From NCBI GenBank assembly GCA_000341795.1, contig AODO01000069.1:1-64000 (forward strand): a stretch of 64,000 nt of DNA, given 5' to 3'. The position numbers were made by a program, and so were the translations under genes. This DNA comes from Rhodococcus triatomae BKS 15-14. GTDB taxonomy: Bacteria > Actinomycetota > Actinomycetes > Mycobacteriales > Mycobacteriaceae. Below the pieces are notes generated by a model. It was not told the origin of the DNA, searched no databases, and worked only from the letters and a program-made list of their open reading frames with translations. Shown here piece after piece: positions 8,121 to 16,071 of this stretch. Every line of letters begins with the position of its first letter. Position 1 is the first letter of the stretch.

Positions 8121-9153
8121 CATGGCCACAGGACCAGCATCGGAAGACTCGTTCACCGAGCCCGAGGCGCTGCTTGGCTCTCGCGAAACACCTCGAACAC
8201 GTCATGCTCGTGTACGCGGGCCGCACCAACACCACCCTCCGGCCGGCCCGCACACCACGCTCGATCAACTCCCGCTTCGCCGCTCCAATCGCAGCATCGG
8301 CGGCCTTCCGCGCCATCGTCGACTTGGCCAAGAACGTCGGAGTGAAGTCCTCCACCGCGATCAGAGCGTGGCTGTCGACAACCCGCTTCGCCCACACTCG
8401 CGAATCGTGTGCGGTTTGCCGGGCGGCCTTCTTCTGCAACCTCGCAGCCTGGCGTTTCGCCCGCCCGTACCCCTTGGACTGCGGACCCCGATTACCGCTG
8501 TGGCGACGGGCCATCGTCCGTTGTGCCTTCGCGACCTCCGCCGCGCACCGTTTCCGGTGGCCGAGATGCGGCAAGTCGAAGTCTCCGTCGGTGGTGGTGG
8601 CCGTCGTGGAGACACCCCAGTCGACGCCAATCCCACCCACAGCCTCAGGAACCGGTTCCAGCTCGCGGCGGACGACGAACGATGCATACCAATGCCCCAA
8701 CGAATCCCGCGTGATCCGGACACTCGACGGCTCCGACGGCAACTCCCGCGACCACACCACCGGAACACTGACGCCCTTCGGCAGCACCAGCCGGCCATCG
8801 TGGATCCGGAACCCACGACGCGTGAACTCCAACGTCGGAAGCGCCTTCTTGCGGGCTTTGAATGTCGGTCGGCCACGACCCTTCACCGTGAACGACTGAT
8901 CAAGCGCCCGCGCATACGTGCGCAACATCTGCTGCTGCGCGACCTGCGACCCCTCCCGCAACCACGCATTCCGCGCACGCGCCTCCGTCAACATCTTCGA
9001 CAGCGTCCCGAACGCCGGCCGAGTGCCCGACTTCTGTTGGTGGACGGCCTCGTTCCACAGGAATCGGCATCGATTCCACTCCGCGACCAGGGCATGCTCC
9101 GCCTGAGCGCCGGGTCGGAGCCGGAACGCGTACCGAACGACCTCTTCCCCCAT
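7996..9153 (-). CDS. tnpB: RNA-guided endonuclease TnpB (IS200/IS605 OrfB)
   Basis: A 385-residue TnpB that appears intact. RuvC residues are visible as Asp in GIGVDWGVSTTA, Glu in LIAVEDF and Asp in EGRDRNAAG. A four-Cys zinc finger (CSRC and CWSCG) lies between the second and third. The N-terminal part (RLRPGAQAEHALVAEWNRCRF) is the usual OrfB helical domain. ATG 9153 was chosen; the frame runs further upstream through non-coding sequence. Known relatives are RNA-guided nucleases that help keep the element in place. With all catalytic residues present it may still be active. Confidence 0.9.
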   Translation of the reverse strand: MGEEVVRYAFRLRPGAQAEHALVAEWNRCRFLWNEAVHQQKSGTRPAFGTLSKMLTEARARNAWLREGSQVAQQQMLRTYARALDQSFTVKGRGRPTFKARKKALPTLEFTRRGFRIHDGRLVLPKGVSVPVVWSRELPSEPSSVRITRDSLGHWYASFVVRRELEPVPEAVGGIGVDWGVSTTATTTDGDFDLPHLGHRKRCAAEVAKAQRTMARRHSGNRGPQSKGYGRAKRQAARLQKKAARQTAHDSRVWAKRVVDSHALIAVEDFTPTFLAKSTMARKAADAAIGAAKRELIERGVRAGRRVVLVRPAYTSMTCSRCFARAKQRLGLGERVFRCWSCGHVEGRDRNAAGVVLAVAERGHTRVDDVSQSDHLPPGGGRVAV

Positions 9154-9242
9154 GCGCGGCAACGTAACGGAGGCCACCGACAGACAGGAGGATGGCGCTT
9201 TCACTCTCCCGTGAACGAGGGAGTATCCGCGCCAAACACCCG

Positions 9243-11468
9243 ATGACCGACGCGAAGCCGGACACCGACTCGGCCGAGGGACCACAGCCGACCGCGCCGC
9301 GCCGCGGCTGGCCGGTCTTCACCGTCATCGCACTCGCGGTCCTCGTCTTCCTCGTCGGCGGCGCGGGCGGCGGCTTCCAGTCCAGGCTCGCCGAGGTCCA
9401 GAAGAACGACAACGCCTCCTTCCTGCCCGAGTCCGCCGAGTCGACGATCGCCGCGAACGAGGCGGCGCGGTTCCTGTCCGTCGAGACGATCCCCGGGTTC
9501 GTCGTGTTCCACCGCGACGGACCGCTGACCGAGAGCGACCGCGCCGCCGTCACCGCGGCCGCGAAGGCGGTCGCCGAGGTGGACGGAGTGGACGCGGCGG
9601 GGATGACTCCTCCGCAGTACTCGGCCGACGGCACCACCGCCTCGCTGTACGTCCCACTGGTCGCCAAGTCCAACGGCACCACCGTGGGCGGCGACGAGCT
9701 CGCCGCCACCGAGCGGCAGGTCATGGACGCCGCGGAGGCCACAGCGACCGCGGAGCTCGAGGTCCTCCCCGCCGGGCCGGGCGGCATCCTGGTCGCGTTC
9801 ATCGAGGCGTTCGAGGGCCTCGACAGCACCCTGTTGCTCGCCGCGGTGCTGGTGGTGATCGCCATCCTGCTCGTGGTCTACCGCTCGCCGGTGCTGTGGA
9901 TCTTCCCGCTGCTCTCGGCGGGGCTGGCACTGGGGCTGTCCTCGATGATCGTCTATTTCCTCGCGAAGGCCGAGGTCGTGACGCTGACCGGACAGAGCCA
10001 GGGCATCCTGATGGTCCTCGTCCTCGGTGCCGGTACCGACTACGCGCTGCTGCTGATCGCCCGCTACCGCGAGGAGCTGCACGCGTTCCCCAACCGGTTC
10101 GACGCGATGATCCGGGCGTGGCGGGAGTCCGCCCCCGCCATCACCGCGTCCGCCGCGACGGTCGTCCTCGGACTTCTCTGCCTCGGATTCTCCGAGCTGA
10201 ACTCGAACCGGGGCCTCGGGCCGGTCGCGGCGATCGGCATCGGCTGCACCTACCTGGTCATGATGACCTTCCTGCCGGTCGCCCTGGCCGTCGCGGGCCG
10301 GTGGGTGTTCTGGCCGCGGGTCCCGCACCCCGATCACACCGCGGACCTCGCCACCCACGGCGTCTGGGGACGGATCGCAACCGCCGTCGGGCGCCGCGAC
10401 CGGCCCGCGTGGATCGGCGCGACCGCCCTGCTCGTCGTGTTGTGCGCGATCGGCATCGGGAGCCTGAACACCGGCGGCTTGACGGCCGGCGAGAACTTCA
10501 CCACCAAGCCCGACGCGGTGGAGGGCCAGGAGATCTACGACGAGCACTTCGATCCCGGCACCGGCGCTCCGGCCGTCGTGGTCACGAACGCCGACCAGGT
10601 CGACGCGGTGATCGCGGCCGCCGAGGCCACACCGGGTGTCGCGACCGGGCCCGGATCGGTGTGCCTGCAGGTCGATTACGCCAAGCTCGCCGACCTGGCA
10701 CGCCTCGGCGCCGGCGGGGCACCGTCCCAAACCGGTTGCCCACCAGAGATTCTCACCGTCCAGCCGATCGACGGCCGGACCGTCGTGAACGTGACCCTCG
10801 CCGACGGCTACGACACCCCGGAGGCGCTCGCCACCGTCGAACGGCTACGCGAGAACCTCCACGCAGTGCCCGGCGCCGACGCCCTGGTCGGCGGCAACAC
10901 GGCGGCCACCGCGGACGTCCAGGCCGCGTCCGTCCGGGACCGCAACGTCATCATCCCGATCGTGCTCGCGGTGATCTTCGTCGTCCTCGCGCTGCTGCTG
11001 CGGGCGCTGCTCGCTCCGGTGATTCTCATTGCGACGGTGGTTCTCTCGTTCGCCGCGACCCTCGGAGTGTGCGGATTCTTCTTCACCCACGTCTTCCACT
11101 TCGCCGCCGCGGACGCGTCCTTCCCCCTGTTCGCGTTCGTCTTCCTGGTCGCGCTCGGCATCGACTACAACATCTTCCTGATGACCCGGGTCCGCGAGGA
11201 GGCGGTCGAGCACGGCACCCGCTCCGGCGTGCTGCGAGGACTGGCAGTCACCGGTGGCGTCATCACCTCGGCAGGCATTGTCCTCGCCGCGACCTTCGCC
11301 GTCCTCGGCGTCCTTCCGCTGGTGCCGTTGGCCCAGGTCGGTTTCGCCGTCGCGTTCGGCGTCCTGCTGGACACGATCGTCGTGCGCAGCGTACTGGTGC
11401 CTGCGCTGTCCCACGACATCGGGCGCTCGGTCTGGTGGCCGTCCGCGTTGGCTCGCGGCCGACGCTGA
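9243..11468 (+). CDS. MMPL family (RND superfamily) transporter
   Basis: A 741-residue inner-membrane exporter with two repeats. Each has one TM helix, a soluble porter loop and a block of five TM helices. The proton-relay signatures are GAGTDYALLLIARYREEL in repeat 1 and GIDYNIFLMTRVREE in repeat 2. The start was set at ATG 9243 (MTDAKPDTD). An in-frame ATG at 9192 overlaps its own AGGAGG and lies within the TnpB left-end region, so it is unlikely. No lipid-synthesis gene is adjacent, so the substrate is unknown. Ends with a hairpin at 11533. Confidence 0.9.
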   Translation: MTDAKPDTDSAEGPQPTAPRRGWPVFTVIALAVLVFLVGGAGGGFQSRLAEVQKNDNASFLPESAESTIAANEAARFLSVETIPGFVVFHRDGPLTESDRAAVTAAAKAVAEVDGVDAAGMTPPQYSADGTTASLYVPLVAKSNGTTVGGDELAATERQVMDAAEATATAELEVLPAGPGGILVAFIEAFEGLDSTLLLAAVLVVIAILLVVYRSPVLWIFPLLSAGLALGLSSMIVYFLAKAEVVTLTGQSQGILMVLVLGAGTDYALLLIARYREELHAFPNRFDAMIRAWRESAPAITASAATVVLGLLCLGFSELNSNRGLGPVAAIGIGCTYLVMMTFLPVALAVAGRWVFWPRVPHPDHTADLATHGVWGRIATAVGRRDRPAWIGATALLVVLCAIGIGSLNTGGLTAGENFTTKPDAVEGQEIYDEHFDPGTGAPAVVVTNADQVDAVIAAAEATPGVATGPGSVCLQVDYAKLADLARLGAGGAPSQTGCPPEILTVQPIDGRTVVNVTLADGYDTPEALATVERLRENLHAVPGADALVGGNTAATADVQAASVRDRNVIIPIVLAVIFVVLALLLRALLAPVILIATVVLSFAATLGVCGFFFTHVFHFAAADASFPLFAFVFLVALGIDYNIFLMTRVREEAVEHGTRSGVLRGLAVTGGVITSAGIVLAATFAVLGVLPLVPLAQVGFAVAFGVLLDTIVVRSVLVPALSHDIGRSVWWPSALARGRR

Positions 11469-11532
11469 GAAACAGACCGGACGCCCGGTCCAGAGCGTTC
11501 CGCCGCACGACACGCCGACGCGACGCGCCGGT

Positions 11533-11549
11533 CACGGCCGTAGGCCGTG
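11533..11549 (+). terminator. Hairpin after the MMPL gene
   Basis: CACGGCC and GGCCGTG (7 bp, 3-nt loop) lie 64 nt after the MMPL stop and 79 nt before the next start. A plausible but unproven terminator. Confidence 0.4.
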
Positions 11550-11627
11550 TGCAACCCCGGCCACTGAGGCACACTCGAAGGCTGTCACCACCTTCCGTCG
11601 GGGAACTTCCAAACGAAAAGGAGTGTC

Positions 11628-12278
11628 ATGCAGCACTATTCGAAATCGAGGCGTCTCAGACGCCTCACCCTGACAGCTCTCTCCGCACTTCTCGCCTCCG
11701 CCGCCGCCGTCACCGTTCCCGCCACCGCCAGCGCCGACATCACCCCGACCACCCTTGTCAACGGAGTCCTCTCCACCGTGGGTGGTTGCCAGAGCCCCGT
11801 CCGTGACGCCATCGTCGGCTGCACCCGCCTGGAAACCCTCACCACCCAGTTCCCCGTCGTCCTCGACATCAACCAGCTCGGGACGAACATCGTCGTCCTC
11901 GGTGCCGGCTTGTTCCCCGACGGCACGATGCGTCCCGTGCTGATCTCCCGCCTGCAGGCTGCCCTCCAGGTGGCCCGCCGCTACCCGCTGTCGCCGATCA
12001 TCGTCTCGGGCGGAGTGCCGAGAAACGGCGTCACCGAGGCCGGCGCCATGCGCGGTTGGCTGATCGCCAACGGCATCCCCTGGTTCCGCATCACCGAGGA
12101 GAACACCTCCCGATCCACGGTCGAGAACGCCCGCAACACCAACGGCATCCTCGCCGGACGTGGCGCGACGAGCGCCGTCGTCGTCACCTCCCCCGACCAT
12201 CTGCAGCGCGCGATGGTCGACTTCCGCACCGCGGTCGCGGGCCGGATCCCCGTCGCGGGGGTGGTCGCACCGTTCTGA
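11628..12278 (+). CDS. YdcF/ElyC family (DUF218) secreted protein
   Basis: A 216-residue protein with an N-terminal signal peptide (RLTLTALSALLASAAAVTVPATASA, cleavage near residue 37) and then a DUF218 domain. Visible family features are IVVLGAGLFPDG, RLQAALQVARRYP, IIVSGGVP, a TEAGAMRGWLIANGIP helix and EENTSRSTVENARNT. In E. coli SanA/ElyC the same fold is linked to envelope integrity. RBS AAAGGAG lies 6 nt before ATG 11628. Stands alone between the MMPL gene and gpsA. The precise activity is unknown. Confidence 0.85.
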   Translation: MQHYSKSRRLRRLTLTALSALLASAAAVTVPATASADITPTTLVNGVLSTVGGCQSPVRDAIVGCTRLETLTTQFPVVLDINQLGTNIVVLGAGLFPDGTMRPVLISRLQAALQVARRYPLSPIIVSGGVPRNGVTEAGAMRGWLIANGIPWFRITEENTSRSTVENARNTNGILAGRGATSAVVVTSPDHLQRAMVDFRTAVAGRIPVAGVVAPF

Positions 12279-12344
12279 CCGTGCACGGCAACATCCGGAT
12301 GCGGTCTCGATTCGGTGAATCGTCAGCGGCGCCGCGAACACCGA

Positions 12345-12369
12345 TGGCAGCCTGAGATCATGGCTGCCA
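12345..12369 (+). terminator. Stem-loop between the DUF218 gene and gpsA
   Basis: TGGCAGCC (12345-12352) pairs with GGCTGCCA (12362-12369), loop 9 nt. It ends 22 nt before the gpsA start, so it could end the upstream transcript or lie in the gpsA leader. Confidence 0.4.
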
Positions 12370-12391
12370 ACGCACGTCGCGGTGATCACTG

Positions 12392-13399
12392 ATGGCTCGG
12401 CCGGTACAGGTGGTCGTCCTGGGGGCGGGGTCGTGGGGGACGACCGTGGCGTCGCTGGCCGCACGGAACACCCCGACCCTGCTGTGGGCGCGGGACTCCG
12501 ACACCGCCGACGAGATCAACACCGATCACCGCAACAGCCGCTACCTCGGCGACCCTCTGCTACGGAAGGACCTGCGGGCCACCTCGGACATCGTCGAGGC
12601 CGCGCACGAGGCCGACGTCCTCGTCGTCGGTGTGCCGTCCCACGCGGTGCGGGAGACCCTCAGCGAGATCGCCGACGACGTGCGCGCCTGGGTGCCGGTG
12701 CTGTCACTGGCGAAAGGACTCGAACCGGGCACACGGCTTCGCCCGACCGAGGTGATCGCCGAATGTCTGCCCGGCCATCCGGTCGGACTGATGGCCGGTC
12801 CCAACCTCGCCAAGGAGATCATCGCGGGCATGGCCGCGGCGACGGTCGTCGCGATGCAGGACGAGCGGGTGGCCGGCGCGCTGCAACCCCTGTTCGCGTC
12901 ACCGGTGTTCCGCGTGTACCGCAACACCGACGTGCTCGGCTGCGAGCTCGGCGGCATCCTGAAGAACATCGTCGCGATCGCGTCGGGGATGGCAGACGGT
13001 CTCGGCGTCGGCGACAACACCCGCGCGATGGTGCTCGCCCGCGGCCTCGCCGAGATGATCCGGCTCGGGGAGGCGATGGGGGCACATCCTCGCACCTTCG
13101 CCGGACTGACCGGGGTCGGGGACCTCATCGCGACGTGCATCAGCCCGAGTTCCCGGAACCGACGGGTCGGCGAGTATCTCGCGAAGGGCCTCACCACCGA
13201 GCAGGCCGTCGCCGAGCTCGGGCAGGTCGCCGAGGGCGTGAAGACCGCGCCGACCGTGATGGAACTCGCCCGCGACCACGACGTCGAGATGCCCATCGCG
13301 TCCGAGGTCGAGGCGGTGATCGCCGGACGCCGCACCCCCGAGGAGGCCTATCGAGGACTGCGGCACGTCGAGCCGGGGGACGAAGAGGATCTGGCCTGA
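12392..13399 (+). CDS. gpsA: Glycerol-3-phosphate dehydrogenase [NAD(P)+]
   Basis: A 335-residue enzyme reducing dihydroxyacetone phosphate to sn-glycerol 3-phosphate for phospholipid synthesis. The N-terminal nucleotide fold is [20 protein letters not shown], the catalytic Lys in [13 protein letters not shown], and [12 protein letters not shown] are all characteristic. Length and start (ATG 12392) agree with the family. It faces a convergent secreted-protein gene across a strong hairpin. Confidence 0.95.
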   Translation: MARPVQVVVLGAGSWGTTVASLAARNTPTLLWARDSDTADEINTDHRNSRYLGDPLLRKDLRATSDIVEAAHEADVLVVGVPSHAVRETLSEIADDVRAWVPVLSLAKGLEPGTRLRPTEVIAECLPGHPVGLMAGPNLAKEIIAGMAAATVVAMQDERVAGALQPLFASPVFRVYRNTDVLGCELGGILKNIVAIASGMADGLGVGDNTRAMVLARGLAEMIRLGEAMGAHPRTFAGLTGVGDLIATCISPSSRNRRVGEYLAKGLTTEQAVAELGQVAEGVKTAPTVMELARDHDVEMPIASEVEAVIAGRRTPEEAYRGLRHVEPGDEEDLA

Positions 13400-13423
13400 C
13401 TCCTCGCGTTCGAGGCGAACGGA

Positions 13424-13463
13424 CCGTTGCCGGGATCGCACTCGGCGACTGCCCCGGCAACGG
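13424..13463. terminator. Terminator hairpin between convergent gpsA and secreted-protein gene
   Basis: CCGTTGCCGGG (13424-13434) pairs perfectly with CCCGGCAACGG (13453-13463). It sits in the 76-bp convergent gap and can serve both strands. Confidence 0.65.
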
Positions 13464-13475
13464 CCCGTCCGGTGC

Positions 13476-14102
13476 TCAGCTGGAGAAGATGGAGTTGCCG
13501 GAGCCGACGAGGTTGAGCTTGACACCCATCGCCGGCCATTCGAGCTCGGCCATGCCGTCCACCTCGATGGCGAGGCCGCTGTCGAAGATGCCGGGATTGA
13601 AGTTGAACTCCTTCACCGAGTAGGTGACCTCGAAGGTGACGGACTTGTTCCCGATGGCCGACACCAGCCATCCGGCCGCGTTGTCGAGCGCGACTCCGAC
13701 ATCCGCCGACGCGGAGGCGTCGACGTACGCGGTCGCCAGCTCACCGTTCTGCCATGCCGTCACCGTGGCGCTGCCCTCCACGTAGACGAGCCCGATGGGG
13801 TTGAGGTCGACGAGACGCTTGATCAGGCGGTCCGGGCCGTCGGTGACCGAGATCGTCGTGCGGTACGTGACCGTTCCGTCGATCGCGATCGAGTTGCTCC
13901 CGACGATCGACTTCGTGATGGAGAGGTTGTCGACCTTCACGGTGGCCGAGGCCGGGATGTCCGGAAGGCTCGCGGACGAACCGAAGTCGCCCAGGATCGA
14001 GGACTGCGCCGAGGCGGTGGTCGCGGTGGCGAAGAGACCACCGGCGAGCAGGGTGGTGGCGGCGGCAACGGATGCGACACGGCGCAACGAGGTACGGGAC
14101 AT
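13476..14102 (-). CDS. Secreted DUF11-like protein A, unknown function
   Basis: A 208-residue exported protein with RBS GGAG before ATG 14102. The signal peptide is MSRTSLRRVASVAAATTLLA... ending TTASAQ (cleavage near residue 33). The mature part is one beta-sandwich-like domain with ITKSIVGSN, VTYRTTISV, DLNPIGLVYVEGSATVTAW and a VTFEVTYSV strand. These resemble the DUF11 layout (unstable bond, prodomain-like threonine/asparagine-rich strands). It is clearly related to the next gene upstream (14421-15197). No sortase motif or lipobox. Probably an envelope or extracellular protein. Confidence 0.75.
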   Translation of the reverse strand: MSRTSLRRVASVAAATTLLAGGLFATATTASAQSSILGDFGSSASLPDIPASATVKVDNLSITKSIVGSNSIAIDGTVTYRTTISVTDGPDRLIKRLVDLNPIGLVYVEGSATVTAWQNGELATAYVDASASADVGVALDNAAGWLVSAIGNKSVTFEVTYSVKEFNFNPGIFDSGLAIEVDGMAELEWPAMGVKLNLVGSGNSIFSS

Positions 14103-14420
14103 TCAGGGTCTCCATTCATTCGGGTGGACGCGCCATTCCTGTGGACGCGCCGCGCGTGGGTCCCCGGTCCCGACGCGCGTCGGGTCATCGTAAGGAGACG
14201 TTCCGATCCCCGTTGGAGAATCAAAAATGTTGCAGGACTGTCGATTTCACCCTTCCATGGGCGGCAGATTGCTGAACGTGAGCAGCCTCGTCAGGACAAT
14301 CGTGCGGTCTCGTGATTCCGTTTCACCTGACAATCGCACACCGCCGCAGTGGGTGGCGTGGCTTCCGACGAGAAAGGGCCACCCGGCGAGTGCCGGGCGG
14401 CCCCTATTTCCCTCGGATCG
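14103..14420. other. Intergenic region between the two secreted-protein genes
   Basis: 318 bp without a convincing gene. It holds the terminator of the upstream paralogue (14376-14403) and, nearer 14102, the presumed promoter of the downstream one. Base composition is lower in GC than the flanking genes (14205-14300). No repeats or RNA gene recognised. Confidence 0.6.
14376..14403 (-). terminator. Intrinsic terminator of the DUF11-like gene B
   Basis: On the minus strand a GGGCCGCCCGGC/GCCGGGTGGCCC stem (one mismatch) is followed by TTTCTCGT. It lies 18 nt after the stop at 14421. One of the clearest rho-independent-type terminators in the window. Confidence 0.75.
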
Positions 14421-15197
14421 TCAGCTGCCGTTGGCGACGACGCCGCTGATCACGTCGGCGACGAACCCGGCCGGGTCCTCGATGATCGCCGAACCGGCCG
14501 AGCCGGTGGTGCCACCCTCGCCGTCGGACGACCCGAGGCCGAGGCCGGCGGATCCGCTCGCGACGCCTTCACCGAGGTTCGGCGTGCGGATGGTCGCGAA
14601 CACGCCCATCGGGTCCCAGCCCTGGCTGGTCTGGAAGAACTGGACGTCGAACGCCAGGCCGCTGTCGAGCGCGTCGCCGACCCGGGCGTCGGAGGGCACC
14701 AGATACGTGGCCTCGAACGTCAGGGTCTTCGCGCCGGTGGGCGAGATCAGCCAGCCTCCGGGGTTCGCCACCCGGATGTAGTTGCCCTCGACGTCGAGCT
14801 CCGGCGTCACGCTCTCGGTCTTCTGCCCGCCGATCAGGTGCCAGGCGTTGATCGTGGCGCTGCCCTGCACGTACTGGAAGCCGGCGGGATGGACGTCCTT
14901 GATCCTGGTGATGTACCGGTCGAGTCCGTTCGGGACCGTGAACGTGGTCCGGTATGTCACCTTCTGCCCCGGAGCAACCGTGCCGTCGCCGACGACCCGC
15001 TTGGTTACCGAGATGTTGCTGGCGGTCTTCGTAGCGGCGTGCGGTTTCTGCGCGACGCCAGCCTCGGAGGACCCACCGCCGGCCGGGTCGGACGACCCGG
15101 CGGCCGTTGCGGCACCGGAGCCGGCCAGAAGACCACCTGCGATCAGGGCCGTAGCGGTGACGACGGATGCGGCGCGGCGCATCGACTTGCGTGACAT
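14421..15197 (-). CDS. Secreted DUF11-like protein B, unknown function
   Basis: A 258-residue exported protein starting at ATG 15197 (MSRKSMRRAASVVTAT), with a signal peptide cleaved near residue 33 (GAATAA). After a Gly/Ser-rich linker comes the same domain as in its neighbour: NISVTKRVVGDG, VTYRTTFTVPNGLDRYITRI, VHPAGFQYVQGSATINAW and GWLISPTGAKTLTFEATY. The C-terminus adds a low-complexity Gly/Ser segment and a hydrophobic end (PAGFVADVISGVVANGS). A tandem duplication with divergence explains the pair. Function not recognised; a cell-surface role is inferred from export. Confidence 0.75.
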   Translation of the reverse strand: MSRKSMRRAASVVTATALIAGGLLAGSGAATAAGSSDPAGGGSSEAGVAQKPHAATKTASNISVTKRVVGDGTVAPGQKVTYRTTFTVPNGLDRYITRIKDVHPAGFQYVQGSATINAWHLIGGQKTESVTPELDVEGNYIRVANPGGWLISPTGAKTLTFEATYLVPSDARVGDALDSGLAFDVQFFQTSQGWDPMGVFATIRTPNLGEGVASGSAGLGLGSSDGEGGTTGSAGSAIIEDPAGFVADVISGVVANGS

Positions 15198-15321
15198 TCA
15201 GATCCTCCAGATGACGTGAAACAAGCGTGCACGGCGGTTTGCTGGAGAAATGCCAGACTTCCGCCACCTTCACAGGCGTTTATATCGGACAAGCGTCCAG
15301 TTTGCTAATGCGACACGCTTG

Positions 15322-15350
15322 TTGCACAGCCTCACGATCACGCCTATGGT
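15322..15350 (+). promoter_or_regulatory. Sigma-A type promoter of the leader peptide/LeuA-domain gene
   Basis: TTGCAC (15322-15327), a 17-nt spacer and TATGGT (15345-15350) form the best promoter in the window. Transcription would start near 15357, essentially at the leader-peptide ATG (15358), implying a leaderless message. Confidence 0.7.
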
Positions 15351-15357
15351 GGCGCCC

Positions 15358-15399
15358 ATGACGCGCATTCTCGTAGTTCGCCGCCGCAGCGGGGTCTGA
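15358..15399 (+). CDS. Branched-chain amino acid leader peptide (13 aa)
   Basis: ATG followed by codons for T-R-I-L-V-V-R-R-R-S-G-V and TGA. The Ile-Leu-Val-Val run resembles the Corynebacterium glutamicum ilvBNC leader peptide. It starts 8 nt after a strong -10 box, so it should be read leaderless. The last codons (15391-15396, GGGGTC) can pair with 15408-15413. That segment alternatively pairs with 15421-15426, an arrangement expected of an attenuator sensed by a translating ribosome. The downstream gene encodes a LeuA-type regulatory domain, which fits control by Leu/Val/Ile supply. Too short for routine gene finders. Confidence 0.7.
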   Translation: MTRILVVRRRSGV

Positions 15400-15466
15400 T
15401 CCGGACCGACCCCTCGTTGCGGGTCGTCGAGCTACGCGTTGGTCCTCCCTTCATCACAGGAAGACC
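15391..15466 (+). promoter_or_regulatory. Attenuator with mutually exclusive hairpins
   Basis: Segment 1 (15391-15396) pairs with segment 2 (15408-15413), or segment 2 (15407-15412) pairs with segment 3 (15421-15426). Further on, GGTC..TCC (15441-15448) can fold onto the ribosome site GGA.GACC (15459-15466), or GGTCC (15441-15445) can pair with GGACC (15403-15407). No T-run is seen, so control of ribosome access is more likely than transcription termination. Folded by eye. Confidence 0.5.
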
Positions 15467-15473
15467 ACCCCCG

Positions 15474-15953
15474 ATGAATGCCTCGTCGAACACCACCCAC
15501 GCCTTCGCCACCGCCGCTGATCCGTTCTCGGCCCGTTTCGGCATGCCGCTACCGGCCGGGATGCGCGCCGAGTGCGCGGGGATGAGCTGGCGAACCTTCC
15601 TCTCGACCTACTCCCCCTCCGGCGGTCCGATCAGGTTCGGCCGCTGGTCGTCGACGCCGCTCGGCGCCGGGAACAGCGAATTCAGGGCCACGCTCGGCAT
15701 CGGGGACGTCATCACGCAGGCCACCGCGACCGGCTGCGGGCCGGTGTCGGCGCTGACCTCGATGCTGTACGAGGCCGGCTGCCAGATGGAGATCCTCTCC
15801 TTCCATCAGTTGCGGATCACCGCGGACCGGACCGCGACCGTGCTGCTGTGCGAACACGACGGACAGCGGCACTGGGCGATCGGATTCGGTTCCGACGCCA
15901 CCGAGTCGTCGATCGAGGCGATGATCGCGGGCGCCAACCTGCTCCACGGCTGA
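15474..15953 (+). CDS. Stand-alone 2-isopropylmalate synthase (LeuA) regulatory/dimerisation domain
   Basis: A 159-residue protein with RBS AGGAAG before ATG 15474. From about residue 55 it reads like the C-terminal allosteric domain of LeuA: FRATLGIGDVITQATATG, CGPVSALTSMLYEAG, MEILSFHQLRI, TVLLCEHDGQRHWAIGF and SSIEAMIAGANLL. The SWRTFLSTY stretch matches the linker just before that domain in actinobacterial LeuA. The catalytic TIM barrel is absent. Known LeuA domains bind leucine as feedback inhibitor. This protein may bind a branched-chain amino acid or modulate a full-length LeuA elsewhere (inference). The leader peptide upstream supports an amino-acid-starvation role. Confidence 0.75.
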   Translation: MNASSNTTHAFATAADPFSARFGMPLPAGMRAECAGMSWRTFLSTYSPSGGPIRFGRWSSTPLGAGNSEFRATLGIGDVITQATATGCGPVSALTSMLYEAGCQMEILSFHQLRITADRTATVLLCEHDGQRHWAIGFGSDATESSIEAMIAGANLLHG

Positions 15954-16071
15954 GGCGCGACGACTGCGGCGCGCCCGCGGACCCACTCCGCCTGCGCCCG
16001 GGGTCACCCGCTCCTAAGGTGAGATCGGCACCCACCGATTCATCCGTGCAGGCACTTCGGCAGGAGCACTC

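Larger units (their letters stand above)
7960..9230 (-). mobile_element. Solo TnpB element (IS1341-like, IS200/IS605 superfamily)
   Basis: A roughly 1.25-kb element carrying only tnpB, with no Y1 transposase tnpA beside it. Right end: hairpin CCTGCC-GAA-GGCAGG at 7970-7984, just past the tnpB stop, matching the GAATCTCC-hairpin end typical of IS1341-type elements and of the omega RNA 3' end. Left end: a CTCCC/GGGAG hairpin at 9206-9223. Exact termini are not fixed from one copy. It separates the cholesterol oxidase gene from an MMPL gene. Confidence 0.7.

Noticed and set aside
9192-9242. Earlier ATG for the MMPL gene
   Set aside because: AGGAGG directly abuts the ATG with no spacer, and the extension is hydrophilic and lies in the TnpB left end.
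8029-9246. Plus-strand open frame opposite tnpB
   Set aside because: Arg/Pro/His-rich antisense of tnpB with no recognisable domain.
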